DNA of 64,000 nucleotides from Silene latifolia (Eukaryota > Streptophyta > Magnoliopsida > Caryophyllales > Caryophyllaceae). A model generated the notes under the pieces. It made no database searches. It had not been told where the DNA came from and saw only the letters and a program-made list of their open reading frames with translations. The position numbers were made by a program, and so were the translations under genes. Every line of letters begins with the position of its first letter. Within the stretch, counting starts at the first letter, position 1. The DNA lies in assembly GCF_048544455.1 (NCBI RefSeq), contig NC_133538.1, forward strand, positions 455,527,311-455,591,310. The letters run 5' to 3'. Positions 45,214-57,198 of this stretch are shown here, one piece after another.

Positions 45214-45569
45214 GGTGGGTTAATAGGTAGGTGAGATGAGGGAGTTTTGTGGATTTGGAGATGAAAGGTTTAGTGGATTAGGATGTTTGGACGGGTAGGC
45301 ATAGGTTTTGGGTTGAGGTAGTTAATGGCCCATTAAATGTGGTAAGTGAGGTGGTTGGCCCAACTAAACATATTTAATCACTCGAAATAAAAACGCAAGG
45401 TAGCATATAATAAACGTAAATTTAGATATGAGGTTGAGTGATTACCGACTCACAAATACGGTGTCAATTTTTGGTCTAAACATGATGTCAATGCACTTAG
45501 AACACTTAATAACATATATCCAATTTTAATTTAATCAATTAAGGAATTTTGTAAAACTCACACTAAAAA

Positions 45570-47072
45570 TCATGAGCTATTAATTAACCCAATTTCTAGT
45601 CTAAATTTCTCAAAATGTTCTCTTGCAAGTGGCTTAGTGAAAATATCGGCAATTTGATTTTCGGTTTTGCAAAAGATAAGTTTAATATGTCCTTTTTCCA
45701 CATGATCACGAATAAAATGGTGACGAATATCAATATGTTTGGTTTTAGAGTGTTGAATAGGATTTTTGGAAATATTTATTGCACTCGTATTATCACACAT
45801 TAAGGGAATGGAGTCAAAAATAATACCAAAATCCAAGAGTTGTTGTTTTACCCAAAGGAGTTGAGAACAACAATGTGCCGCACTAACGTACTCACTTTCG
45901 GCCGTAGAAAGAGCTACCGTGTTTTGTTTCTTTGAGGCCCAAGAAGTCAAGCAAGGACCCAAGAACGTTGCAATTCCGGAGGTACTCTTTCTATCCACCG
46001 TGCACCCCGCATAGTCCGCATCCGAAAAGCCTATAAGATCAAAAGGACAATGTAAAGGGTACCATAGGTAAAGATTTTGTGTTCCAATCAAATACCGAAG
46101 AATTCGTTTAACGGCTTTGAAATGTGATTCTTTCGGATTTTCTTGGAACCTAGCACATAAACAAACACTAAAGAGAATGTCGGGACGACTTGCGGTCAAG
46201 TAAAGAAGTGATCCTATCATACCTCTATACACCTTATCACTAACATTCTTACCGAGTTCATCTTTGTCCAATTTGGACCCGGCTACCATAGGTGTATCAT
46301 GAGGCTTACCATTAGTCATCCCAAATTTCTTAAGCATTTCCTTAATATACTTTTGTTGATGGATCATGATTCTATCCTTTGATTGCTTAATTTGGAGCCC
46401 AAGGAAGAATCCTAGCTCACCCATCATGCTCATTTCAAACTCCGATTTCATTAGTTCCGAAAAGTATAAGTAAAGGAGTTCATTTGTTGCACCAAATATA
46501 ATGTCATCAACATATACTTGTACAACCAACAGTTCACTGGACTGTTGCTTTAAGAACAATGTTTTGTCAATGGAGCCTCTTTTAAAACCATTTTCAATAA
46601 GAAATTTAGACAATCTATCATACCAACATCTTGGTGCTTGTTTTAAACCATAAAGAGCTTTGTCTAATTTGAAAACATGGTTAGGCAAGTCATTGTTCTC
46701 AAAACCCGGTGGTTGCTCTACAAAGACATCTCCTACCAAATATCCATTTAAGAAGGCGGTTTTGACATCCATTTGGAAGAGTTTAATGCCTTTGTGAGCC
46801 GCAAAAGCTATAAGCAATCGTATGGCCTCAAGTCTAGCTACCGGTGCATAGGTTTCATCGTAATCAATACCCTCTTGTTGGTTATAACCTTGCACCACTA
46901 GTCTAGCCTTGATCCTTACGATTTCTCCCGAGTCATCAAGCTTGTTGCGAAAGACCCACCTAGTACCAATGACGGTACGATTAGGCGGTCTAGGGACTAA
47001 GTGCCATACCTCGTTTCTTTTGAATTGATTGAGCTCTTCTTGCATAGCAAGCAACCAATCTGCATCGATCAA
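45570..47072 (-). CDS. Copia reverse transcriptase and RNase H
   Basis: 500 open codons: LLAMQEELNQFKRNEVWHLV, GTRWVFRNKLDDSGEIVRIKARLV, MDVKTAFLNG, GLKQAPRCWYDRL, the active site VQVYVDDIIFG, and LGLQIKQ. RNase H follows with FSDADYAGCTVDRKSTSG and STAESEYVSAAHC. The domain is complete and in one frame, so it is the best preserved coding part of this element. It would synthesise cDNA in the particle. Its start is a frame change near 47070, where the preceding linker stops. A palindrome unit at 46528-46548 encodes the variable KQQSSELL just before the active-site strand. Confidence 0.9.
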   Translation of the reverse strand: MIDADWLLAMQEELNQFKRNEVWHLVPRPPNRTVIGTRWVFRNKLDDSGEIVRIKARLVVQGYNQQEGIDYDETYAPVARLEAIRLLIAFAAHKGIKLFQMDVKTAFLNGYLVGDVFVEQPPGFENNDLPNHVFKLDKALYGLKQAPRCWYDRLSKFLIENGFKRGSIDKTLFLKQQSSELLVVQVYVDDIIFGATNELLYLYFSELMKSEFEMSMMGELGFFLGLQIKQSKDRIMIHQQKYIKEMLKKFGMTNGKPHDTPMVAGSKLDKDELGKNVSDKVYRGMIGSLLYLTASRPDILFSVCLCARFQENPKESHFKAVKRILRYLIGTQNLYLWYPLHCPFDLIGFSDADYAGCTVDRKSTSGIATFLGPCLTSWASKKQNTVALSTAESEYVSAAHCCSQLLWVKQQLLDFGIIFDSIPLMCDNTSAINISKNPIQHSKTKHIDIRHHFIRDHVEKGHIKLIFCKTENQIADIFTKPLAREHFEKFRLEIGLINSS

Positions 47073-47467
47073 AGGCGATCTGTTACATTTGAAGGTTCAA
47101 TTTGAGAAAGGAAGGCATTATGGGCACAATACTTATTGAGATGAGCGAGATTGTTGACGGATGATCTTGTTCGAATTCCCGAGTTGAGATCACTTGTGAG
47201 ATTAGTGAGTGGATGAGAGCTTTGATGTTTCCACTTCTTTGGAACAATGGTTTCTTGTTCCCCCTCAACAGCATCAGTCACAGTGACTATTTCTATTGGC
47301 CTGGAAGGTTCTTCATCCTCACTGTTTTGGTTTACTTCAGTTCTGGAGGTGGATGCAACAGTCGTTGAGTCTGTTGCTTCCAGAGAAGAATCAGTAGCAG
47401 AGGTGCTACGTGTTCCCCCTGAGTTGCTGATCTCCTTTGAAGGTGACAGTCTACGTGTCTGTTGCAA
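47069..47467 (-). pseudogene. Copia integrase-RT linker
   Basis: 132 codons, Ser/Thr/Glu-rich (LSPSKEISNSGGTRSTSA, ATDSTTVASTSR), ending with the HQSSHPLTNLTSDLNSGIRTRS type segment that precedes copia reverse transcriptase. It is in a different frame from both neighbours. Three palindrome units (47267-47280, 47354-47377, 47445-47465) fall here. Confidence 0.75.
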
Positions 47468-47469
47468 TT

Positions 47470-48690
47470 CATCTTTGGGAGCTTCTTCATCTCGAACACG
47501 AAGTCCTTTCGAACAAGACCAATCTCAAACTCATCATCCTCATCCTCATCATCATCATCCATGTGTTGTACCTGTCCAAGAACACTAGATTCATCAAAAA
47601 TGACATGGATGCTTTCTTCAATTAACAAGGTTCGTTTATTGTAGACTTTATAGGCCTTGCTATGGTCGGAGTACCCAATAAATACTCCTTCATCACTACA
47701 TGGATCGAACTTACCCAAGTTGTTTTTACCATTATTATGAACAAAACATTTGCTTCCAAAACATCTAAAATATGAAATGTTGGGTTTTCTTCCACGTAAC
47801 GATTCATAGGGAGTTTTATTTAATATACTCCTTATCATGACACGATTATGAATGTAGCAAGCGGTATTTACCGCTTCGGCCCAAAAGTTCTTAGGCAAAT
47901 TACTAGATAATAACATTGTTCTAGCCATTCCTTCAAGGGTTCTATTCATCCTTTCAACCACACCATTTTGTTGTGGGGTTCTAGGAGCCGAGAAGTTATG
48001 GTCTACACCATTGTCATCACAATAAGCACCAAATGATGAGTTTTCGAATTCGGTTCCATGATCGGTTCTCATTGAAACAAGTTTTAAACCAAGTTTATTT
48101 TGAATCTTTCTTAACCAAATTAGAAACTCATCAAATGTCTCATCCTTAGAGCTTAGGAAAAGTGCCCAAACGAACCTAGTGTAATCATCAACAATGACAC
48201 ACACATAACGACTACCACCTCTACTTCTAGTTCTCATTGGTCCACACAAGTCGATATGTAAAAGTTGCAAAGGTTGAGATGTACTCATAATTCTTTTGGA
48301 TTTAAAGGTACTTTTAACATGTTTACCTCTAGCACATTCATCACATACTTTATCAAAATCAAATTTTATATTAGGAATGCCTTCAACTAAGTCAAGTCTT
48401 TTAAGGGTATTAAGAGTTTTTGTACTAACATGACCAAACCTTTTATGCCATAACCAAGGATCATTGTTCATTACACTCATGCAAGACATGGTGTGACCGG
48501 ATAGAGAGTTCAAATTAGTTAAGTACACATCTTTGACACGTCTTCCTTCGAGTATTAGTTCATTAGTAGTGGCATCAAAAATTCGACACATATTGGCACG
48601 AAATTCAACAAAGTTACCCTTATCACAAAGTTGAGAAATGCTAAGGAGATTATGTTTCAAACCTTTGACAACCGCACATTGTCGACACAA
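47470..48690 (-). CDS. Copia integrase
   Basis: The GAG-pre-integrase zinc finger comes first (WHKRFGHVSTKTL and CDECARGKHV). The catalytic core follows: first Asp in LLHIDLCGPM, second in MRTDHGTEFENS, and Glu in QNGVVERMNRTL. Then LPKNFWAEAVNTACYIHNR, NKTPYE and FRCFGSKCFVHN are typical of copia integrase. The reading is open; homology leaves this frame near 47470 (after FVFEMKKLPK), although the frame itself runs on to 47332. The protein inserts the element's cDNA in chromosomes. Confidence 0.88.
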
Positions 48691-48863
48691 AGTGAGGATG
48701 ACTTACCAACCTTTCCAATACCAATTACTTCACCTTTCTTGTTGTCACCAAACCTTACCGTGCCACCATCATATGCTTTAAGTGAGAGGAATTGGCTTCT
48801 ATCACCCGTCATGTGACGAGAGCATCCACTATCCAAGTACCAATTCCGGCCGCCTCTCACCAA
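48657..48863 (-). pseudogene. Copia protease fragment
   Basis: WYLDSGCSRHMTGDRSQF contains the aspartic protease active site (DSG) in the form usual for plant copia. It is followed by DNKKGEVIGIGKVGK. The frame differs from the integrase frame downstream, with the break near 48660-48690. Upstream, 48864-49070 is frame-shifted but still encodes a second zinc knuckle pattern (CNYCGDNGHVFNGC) on the minus strand. Confidence 0.82.
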
Positions 48864-49070
48864 GCCCTACACAAGATTAGTTTTTGAGTTTAGGAACCCA
48901 AATGAATTTGGGTCCCTTTTTGTGATCAACATAACTTGTGGTGTCTTTCTTAATGTTCATTTCTTTTAATGTTTTGGTGTTCTTGTCAATGTCATCAAAT
49001 CGTTTTGTGCATCCATTAAAAACATGACCATTGTCACCACAATAATTGCAAATAATGTATTCGGGAAGAC

Positions 49071-50210
49071 CTACATACTTCCTTCCTCTAAAATCGTTTT
49101 AGGCTTACGGATGCAACGATCGGTCGACTTGTTCCATTTGAAGCCCAAACCCGCAACTTTATCACATTTCTCGGTTTGATTCGTGAGGAAGTTTAACACG
49201 GTTTGACTTCCTTCCCATTTTTCAGTGATGTTCTTAGCATTAACAAGTTCATTGGTCAAGTCATTGACACGTGAGAGAAGATGCAAATTCTTTTCCTTTT
49301 CTCTTTTAAGTTCATCATTGTTAACACTTTCTATGGACAATCTTTTCTCAACAATGAAGTCATGGGTGTGGTTGTTGAGTTTAGACACGAGATATATGAT
49401 TCTTTCTTTGGACTCTTCATATTTAGATGTCATCTCGTCAAGTCTTTTGTTTAGATCAACGACTTCATCGGATCTATGGTGAGGAGAAGACCTAGAAGTG
49501 CTACATTCGGGCATACCTTTTTGAAAGAAAGTAAGCCTATCATGGAGATCTTCTATTTCATTCTTGAGACAAACAACCTCACTCTTAAGACACTCATTTT
49601 CATTTTCCAACCATTCACTCTTTCTTTTAGACTTGTCCAAATCGTGGTCAGAAGCAACAGTCTTAGACACTATTTCTCTTAAGTCTACAATTTCAACTAC
49701 AAGGTCATAGATCTCATTTTCAAGAGCATCTTTGTCCTTCAAAATGTCATCACGTTCCTTGGTTAGAGAGGAAACTTGCATCACCAAGGTAATGTTGACA
49801 TTTTCAAGGTCAGAGAATTCAGTGGGGGTCAACCTAAGACGCTCAAGTTCTTTAGTCAAATGTTTGTTTATCTTGTTGACTCTTTTAACTTCATTATATG
49901 CCTCAGAAGTGACAGTGACGCAGTCTGTTGCTTTTAGTTCATTTTTCAGATTAAAGTTCTCTTGAGCAATTTCCTCAATCTCATTTTGCATTACCTCGAG
50001 TTTATCATTTTGAAACTGACACTTATCAAAAAGTTGGTCAAGAAGCTTACATACTTTCTCTTTCGAGTAAGTTCTAGCCTTGGCCTTTAGATGATTTACC
50101 TCGTTGTCGGAATCGGAGTCGGAATCGTCGGGGTTAGCCATGAGGCATCTTAAGTGTTCAAGTTTTGAGGTTTTTGAGACTTTTTCTTTACCATGATTTG
50201 CAAGACACAT
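49071..50210 (-). pseudogene. Copia gag C-terminal coiled-coil region
   Basis: 379 codons, in phase with the gag upstream but separated by a TAG at 50217. It is rich in heptad patterns: DKLEVMQNEIEEIAQENFNLKNEL, LTKERDDILKDKDALENEIYD and ENECLKSEVVCLKNEIEDL. Long coiled coils after the zinc knuckle are characteristic of SIRE-type gag and probably serve particle assembly (inference). Palindrome units at 49654-49676 and 49910-49931 encode SKTVASD and ATDCVTVTS. Confidence 0.78.
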
Positions 50211-50216
50211 TTTAGC

Positions 50217-51227
50217 CTAAAGTTCCTCCTCGATGAGTTCCTCATCTTCCTCGGAGTCGGACATTCCCCAAATAGCACTCATGACTCTATGTTTATAGTC
50301 CTTTTTAACTTTTTCTCTTCTTTCCTTAGATTTGATTTCTTCCCACTTGGGACATTCTTTAATTTGATGAGTTTTATCACCACATTTAAAGCATCCCACG
50401 GTGGAGTTAGGTCGTTTCTTAGGAAAGCGTTTTTTCGAGTAATTATTAGTGAACCTTTTGTTACCTTGTCCATTGACCAACCCGGCTAAGTTCCTTGTGA
50501 ACATAGAAAACTCGTCTTCCTCCTCATCTTCTTCATCACTTGGAGAAGATGTGAGGGCGAGACTCTTTCCCTTTGATGACTCACTAGAATGCTTATCGAG
50601 ATTGAACTCGTGAGCCATTAGTGATCCCATTAGTTCATGAAGAGATAGGGTTGACAAGTCTTTAGCTTCCTCTATGGCGGTGACTTTAGGTTGCCATTTA
50701 GGAGTTAGACTACGAAGGATTTTTCGAATGATGTCCCCGGACTCGAAATTACTTCCTAGACTTTTAAGCTCATTAATAATACAATAAAAACGTGAAGAGA
50801 AACTATTTAAAGACTCGTCCTTTGACATTCTAAACATCTCATATTGTTGCATGAGAAGGTCAATACGGTGTTTTCTTACTTGGGACGTCCCTTCATAGGC
50901 AAGTACAAGGGAATCCCAAATAGATTTTGTCGTCGGACACCCGGAGATTCGACTAACTTCCCCCTCACCAACACAACGTTGAAGAATCGACATTGCTTTG
51001 GAATTCTTTTGGGCAAGCTTGAAGTCGTTCTCATTGTAATTTCTTTACTCTTTTATCTTGGTGAAACCGTTAAGAATATCGGTTTCCTCAATGGCAAGAG
51101 GTCCATTTTGGATGATGTTCCAACATTGATAATCGATACTTTTGATGTAATGTTCCATTTTGAGTTTCCACCATCCAAAATTCGAACCGGTAAAGACCGG
51201 GATCTTGGAGTGTTTCTCGGAATCCAT
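50217..51227 (-). pseudogene. Copia gag N-terminal region
   Basis: MDSEKHSKIPVFTGSNFGWW begins at 51227. A TAA near 51045 interrupts the frame, which continues in phase with MSILQRCVGEGEVSRI. Then KSIWDSLVLAYEGTSQVRKHR, LLMQQYEMFRM and MSKDESLNSFSSRF match the UBN2/gag-polypeptide family of copia. The zinc knuckle CFKCGDKTHQIKECP is intact. The frame ends in an acidic tail at a TAG (50217). The two nonsense codons make this copy unable to form gag. Confidence 0.85.
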
Positions 51228-51275
51228 TACCCACGAATCAAACTCTAAGGCGGTTAGCCTCGATCAAGAGCACGA

Positions 51276-51288
51276 GGCTCTGATACCA
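51276..51288 (-). promoter_or_regulatory. Copia primer-binding site, initiator Met tRNA
   Basis: Minus-strand TGGTATCAGAGCC, two bases from the 5' LTR. Confidence 0.93.
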
Positions 51289-51290
51289 AT

Positions 51291-52814
51291 TGTTGAGTTT
51301 ATGGATTCAAGTACCTAAGAGGGGGGGTGAATTAGGTACTATTTTAAAAATTGTAACTCCAACTTTATTGAATTAAAGTGAGTTACGAGGACACAAGAGA
51401 TGATAAGATACTTTGAATAATATTGAAAGATTGAACAAGTATCACAATGAATGTTTGCTGAAGTATGAAAGTAACAATCGTTCTGACTGTATCTATTTGT
51501 CTCAGTTTGTGGAATATGACTGCAGACCAAATGCGACAGTATGATGAACTGTTACTTCTAAGGTTAAGCAAAGCAAAGCAAACAAACAAAGTAAATTGCA
51601 GTGGAAATAAAGTAAAACAAATGAACACGAGATTTTTGAATTGGTTCGGCAAATACTCAAGTGCCTACGTCCAATCTACCCTTTTTATTGCTTTCTTTTA
51701 GTGATCTACTCCGACAACTAAAAGACCCTTACAATAAAAGACACCAACCTACTCCGGTTGTAAAGCTAGTACAAGAACTACTCCGTTCTTATGACAAGCT
51801 AACTCGCAACCTACTCCGGTTGCCAACTCACAACCTACTCCGGTTGCCAAGAGTTAAAGACTACTCCGTCCTAAACTCTACTAACACACTTAGAATGTTA
51901 TAGGATCAAGTTTCCACTAACACATTCTTAAAAAAGAATAGAGATGGACAACTTTTACAAGATCAACAATTCATAAGCAAGAGAGTTTAGTATAGAAAAG
52001 CAACAGTAGCCACGACTGTAACAACTTGAAGACACTTGAAGACTTTTAAAGGTTTTTGCAAATAAACACGATTTTTAGGCTTAAAAACAATTTGCAAAGA
52101 TGGAAGAATTAATTCAGAAAAGTCTTGAGATTTAATGAAGGAGGGGCCCGCCTTTTATAGAGGAAATGGGTGAGGAGGTTGCTAGGGTTTTGAAGGGTCA
52201 AAGACCTCACATGTGAAGGGCAATAGCAACCACCCAAAACTTGCACCAAAGAGGGCTCTTTTGCAAAGGTAAGAATAGGGAAAGATGGTTTGAAAGATAT
52301 CCTTAAAAGCTCATGCAAATTCAGAAAACAATGGGAGAAAAGACAAGTCACATGATGACAAGTTAACACTAAAATGGCAAAAAGCATTCTTTGTTTTCTT
52401 AAAGAACCAAAGGGTTGAATTTGCATAAAGAGGAAACATTTTGAAAATAATAATTCAAACCACTCTTTATTGAAGACCATCTCCTTAATAAAAATCTGAT
52501 TTTTATCTTTGAAAAATAAGAGTCACGTGAGAGCATTTGAAAGATAAAAGGGGACTTCAAGTTTTACGAATTGTGGCAACAATCCAAGCAGTTGTTTACT
52601 CGTGAAAGCAACAGTCGTCTGGACTGTTTCTATTACTCTAATATATTCTACTTTCTCACTTGTACATTAGATGACACATGACTTAATACAATGGGATTAA
52701 TAACAACTTCAACACTTCTTAATCCATGCTTGATATGATCATATATCCTGAAAAGGTAAACTAAGATGACACAAATCAAATGGGCATGTTATCATCAACA
52801 TAAGGAACCCAACA
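51291..52814 (-). repeat. 5' LTR of copia element
   Basis: 1524 bases, pairs with 41439-42966. Inverted-repeat motifs are at 51474-51497, 51537-51557, 52001-52023 and 52609-52628. GTTAG follows. Confidence 0.93.
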
Positions 52815-52819
52815 GTTAG

Positions 52820-54246
52820 GTTTAGAATATAAAAGCATTATTATATAATAATTCGTATGTATTTCATTTCATTTCTTTACATTTTGTTTCGGGTTTTAAT
52901 TTAGCACATCGTTCTTCGATTTCCGAGTTCTTGTTCAAGTTTCAGTTGGTAGTTTTTCTTCCTTACTCTACTTTATTTTGTTTATTTTCAATTCTTGTTT
53001 TTATCTATTATCATGTCATTATTTTCATTCTTCTATTTAGATAGTTTACATTTCATAATGTTTGAGTAGTTTAATTAATCTAGGGGCGGGGAAGACATGT
53101 TGATTAGCACTTTGGATATGTTGGATTAGAATGTTTTAATACCAATTTGTTGTTTATATCGCATGCTTGTTTTGTAATATTAATCTTTGATTCTTGATCA
53201 CAATCGTTGATTAATTTATTATTCTTTTCCTGAGAGCGAAAGTCGGGAATATAATTAGACTAAGCATATTTTAATAGTCCGATCTAATTTGTGCGAGAGC
53301 TCGTTAGTAATCGTTCTATGGTTGGCGATAGGCCGAGAGGAAATTGCTAATAACCTAAGCAACAATTGATTTTATGTTCATCTAATTCGACATTGATGAT
53401 TCCTAATCTTCATGTGTAACCCCATTCTCCCTAGATCTCTTATCAACATTGTTATACATCTCATTTTCGTTATTGTTTTTAAATCACCAAACCAAACCTC
53501 AATCGTAATCAACCTTGATAAAATTCACTCCATGAAAACTAATTAACAACTCCCGTCTCCTCAAGACCGACCCCTCCTTCCCTAACTACAATAAGTTGTT
53601 TGTTAGCCAAGCCTAAGGTAAAAATATTATCTTTGTTTAGGGTATGCGACAACCCTATCACATAGCGCTATCGATTAATTAAATATCTAGTATAATTAAT
53701 TTTTATAGATTTATTTAATTACATTGAAGTCCCTTAATTTCCAGATTATGTATATAGTATTGATTACTTTGGAAATATGGAAAAAGTGGTTAACTTACTA
53801 TAGTAGGTTAAAATGTCATAAAATGGCATTTTATGACTTATATATGTTTAAGAGTAGCAACATTAGAAAAACTAATTTGATGGTGGCAGTTTTAAAAAAT
53901 TATTGATTTTTGAATGGCATCAAAGGCTTTTAACTCGATTTTAGCGACATTTTAGCGACTGTACTTTTCTTTGTTATTCTGACGTCACGGCATTGGAGTG
54001 TTAGTTTATTGTTAAGTTGGTCATAATTTAACCCGACTCGTTTACCCATATGGTTACCTGACCCAAACCGTGTTTTTTCTAGGGTCAAGACTCAAAAATC
54101 TTGACCAACTACGTATTCGACCCGAATCCAAAATGATGCGTTAATTGAGGGTTGAAACTTGACCCAAACGGGGTGACTCACTAGATAAAAAATAAATCAA
54201 TAATGTATTAAAATTAACAACTTTAGTACTTTAAGCTAGGTGGAAT
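52820..54246. other. Gene-free AT-rich stretch
   Basis: Continues the sequence interrupted at 41438. No gene or domain was recognised. GGGTATGCGACAACCCTATCA near 53640-53660 resembles the end of a retrotransposon LTR, but no partner was found. Confidence 0.5.
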
Positions 54247-54270
54247 GCCCGTACGATGTACGGGCGCTAG
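54247..54270 (+). mobile_element. Candidate Helitron 3' terminus
   Basis: GCCCGTAC-GAT-GTACGGGC forms an 8-base stem with a 3-base loop, followed by G and CTAG, then T. Plant Helitrons end with a short GC-rich hairpin followed closely by CTRR and insert before T. The 5' TC end was not located and no Rep/helicase is seen, so only the terminus is supported. Confidence 0.45.
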
Positions 54271-54432
54271 TAATGTCCATGCATGTGTGGAAATTTGTTT
54301 ACATTGTTTTATCGTATATAATGCAGTCATTGTAAAATATTAATCAACCATTCTGGTCTATTGAAAGTTGCTACACCTCTGCTCCAACCGTGATGTGCCA
54401 TGAATCTTGGTCTATTGGACCAGTAATTCTTA

Positions 54433-54639
54433 CTCCCTACTATTCACTAACATCTTCCACATTTCTTAAACCGGAATATTCACAAAGATCTTCCACTTTC
54501 CCTATTTGTCTATCATTTGTGGTTAATATTACATGTAACCCCACATTCTCTCTCTTACTTTCATTTTACTCCACATATTACCACTCCACTAAATATTGGT
54601 CCAAAACCAATGTGAAAGATCATTTAGAATAGGAGGGAG
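54433..54639. mobile_element. Stowaway MITE
   Basis: 207 bases. It starts CTCCCTACTATTC and ends GAATAGGAGGGAG, 13-base inverted repeats with one mismatch, flanked by TA on both sides. This is the classic Stowaway (Tc1/mariner) end and target. There is no coding capacity. Confidence 0.85.
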
Positions 54640-54641
54640 TA

Positions 54642-55500
54642 TAAGAATTTCATAATTTTAATTATACCCCGTCAATTTCGGTATTTGTTTAGCTTAAGCT
54701 ATTCAAGCTTTTTATAAACGTATTGAAAATATATTCCATTTTACTATTTCTCAAATGTCTATTTTTTCATTAAGAAAATAAATGGCGTACAATTATTGGC
54801 ATTGAACGTAAATAGCGCGTGTAAACACTACTACTACAGTTTCCATGCCCATTGTCATCTCAATTCATCTCTATCTCAATGTTTAATAATTAAATACAAT
54901 ATGATAAAGATTCTTTGTACACTATATTTAGGGATGAATGTTATGTCATTTATCTATGGAAACTGAGATGGCGCCACCGGAATATTATAGTAAATTACCT
55001 TGTTATTTTCATTTCCTTCTCCTTAAATTTAAATTTCAAACTAATTAGTAGAAAAGGGTAGTTTAGGAATTTAAAAACCCGTAACTAACTAGGGATTTTC
55101 TCGAGTCTTGCCACTTTTTGAGGAGGATTGTTACAACAAACAAGATAGTGTTATTTGTGTATACTGTCAAAGGTGTCTTTTCACTGCATTTGTTTATCAA
55201 GTAAATGATGCAGACATGCGGTTAATTCAGACCTTTATGAATCATGGAAGGTCGTAAGGCAGTGTGTATGAGTATTATAGTTCATCGAATGGAATCATGT
55301 GTAAGGCAATAGATCGAAACTCGGGCTTATTTTTTTTTTATTCATGGCCGAGTAAGGTCGGAAGATTAAAGTAAGATAACCATTTGTTACATATCAAAAT
55401 TTTGTAATTAATTTCAATACCTTCTTCACCAATGGATCATATTGTATTTTTTCTTTTGTGGTCGGGTTTGTAAATGAATAACGAACCCCGGTGGATAAAA
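54642..55500. other. Gene-free stretch
   Basis: AT-rich, nothing recognised. It contains a GATGGCGCCAC word (54967-54977), also seen at 25093, of unknown meaning. Confidence 0.4.
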
Positions 55501-55501
55501 T

Positions 55502-55619
<118 letters not shown>

Positions 55620-55839
55620 GATTTGGTGATTTTGGTTCTTATGGTGAGTTGTGAGTTGGGTGAATCTCAGCCATTAGATTAAATTATAGATGAGTGGCCA
55701 AGATTAATCTTAGTTGTCATATAAAAGTATTGTTATTTAGTTTATTTTCTCTTTATTTTTTCTTTTTCTCTCTCTCTCTTCTTTCTGTCATTTACTCTCT
55801 AACTGTTTCCCTCTCTAATTAATACTCCATATTATTGCA

Positions 55840-57198
55840 AAACCGTTTATATAATCATTATCAACTGCAAGCGTTCCTCTCTCTTCTATTATTCTTGTGT
55901 TATTCTTCTTCAACTGTTCGTCTCCTTCGTGTTTTCTCCCGTTTTCTCTTCGCCGTTCATCATTTTTCTTCCGATTGAAGGTAATTTCATGACATTTTCC
56001 TCTTTTATTTTGTTATTTTGGTTTATTTCATGCTTTTGTATGCTTTTTTATTCGGTTTTCCAGTTTAATTATCGCTAGGTTTACTTAATCGAGTACTTTA
56101 ATGTCGTTATTGTGTTTATGCAGTTTCTTCATTGTAATATTATGCTGCATTTTTAAGTTTTTGATTTTTCCTGAACTGATTTGCATGTTCTTAGTCGTTT
56201 CTGCAGTTTTCTATTGTTTTGAAGTGATTTTCATGTTTTATGTGACGAGTTGTGTTAAGAACTTTACTATTGATCTCTACACACTTTACTTATTGTGTTA
56301 TTCCGCTGTTATTCTATTGCTTAGTTTGTTGTCATGTTATTTGTCATGTTTTAATTGTTTAATGTGTTTTTCTAGGGTTTTTGTGTTTGTTCGTGTTGTC
56401 TTCACTTTTCAGTACTTCTGTTATTCCGCTGTTATACTGGTCCTATGGTGTCATTGCAGCATTACTCTTCCTGTCATTGTAGTGTTTTTCCTATGTTTAA
56501 TTTTCTGTTATTCTTTTTGTGTTATTCTGCTATTATTCTAGTGGTTTTGTTTGTTTGGCTTTGTTTGTTTGTAGGTTTCAGCATCACTAATGGACTTAGT
56601 TTGTGAGGGATGGGCAATAAATATAGTGAATGAAGATAAATTGTTATTTGCTAGAGAGTTCGCTACTGAAAAGAAAAATAAATTGGGTTGGTTATTGGAA
56701 GATAAGAGTGATAAGTGCTTTGAAGTTAATGTACGAGTTTGTTGTCGTAATCAATCAATGTTGGCAGTTTTAAATAGCCAGGACCTAATGGAAAGAGTAT
56801 TCGATCATGTAGAGACTACTTTGGACAAGAGCAATATGTGTCTTGTTTGTAAGAAATGGTCACAAATATTCCTATTTCATAAAAGTGCGCCCGGTGTTCA
56901 CGCCGAATATATGAAAGTTCTAACAACAAGTCACAGTGAAGGTTTTAAGATTTTGTCAAGGGGCTCGAAAGTAGTTTCCAAATGATGCAAGTGCTACATG
57001 CTTGCAAGTGAGCCAGTAAAGGCGGTGTTGCATGCTTGCTGTTATATACACGATCGTGACTCGATCCTTGATGCACCTGTATCTGAACGGATCAGGCTAA
57101 TTCACGAGTACTTTGAAACACTCAGGGACTATCCTGCTGCTTATGATCTTGCTTACGAATTGTATTATAAGTCAGTCGATGTTGTTGACGTTGACTGA
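55840..57198 (+). pseudogene. Unknown gene upstream of the Ulp1-type gene, with 5' leader intron
   Basis: A C/T-rich leader ends at GATTGAAG|GTAATT (55980/55981). An intron follows to TTTGTTTGTAG (56574). The ATG is at 56590. 131 codons are open to a TGA at 56983, then the same frame continues for 70 more codons to 57198 (LASEPVKAVLHACC, ERIRLIHEYFETLRDYPAAYDLAYELYY). Residues 63-95 (LMERVFDHV..SNMCLVCKKWSQIF) loosely resemble an F-box, which is inference. The product is otherwise not recognised. The single TGA makes it a likely pseudogene. The intron is rich in the TTATTCYRCTG repeat. Confidence 0.5.

Larger units (their letters stand above)
41439..52814 (-). mobile_element. SIRE/Maximus-like Ty1/copia retrotransposon
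   Basis: A complete 11.4 kb element on the minus strand: 5' LTR 51291-52814, tRNA-iMet primer site 51276-51288, gag, protease, integrase, reverse transcriptase-RNase H, an extra 3' ORF (43796-45213), polypurine tract next to 42967, 3' LTR 41439-42966, GTTAG duplicated at 41434-41438 and 52815-52819. Integrase before reverse transcriptase defines copia. Large size, a long coiled-coil gag and a 3' ORF point to the SIRE lineage (inference). Several in-frame stops show this copy is inactive, though the LTRs are very similar. Confidence 0.93.
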
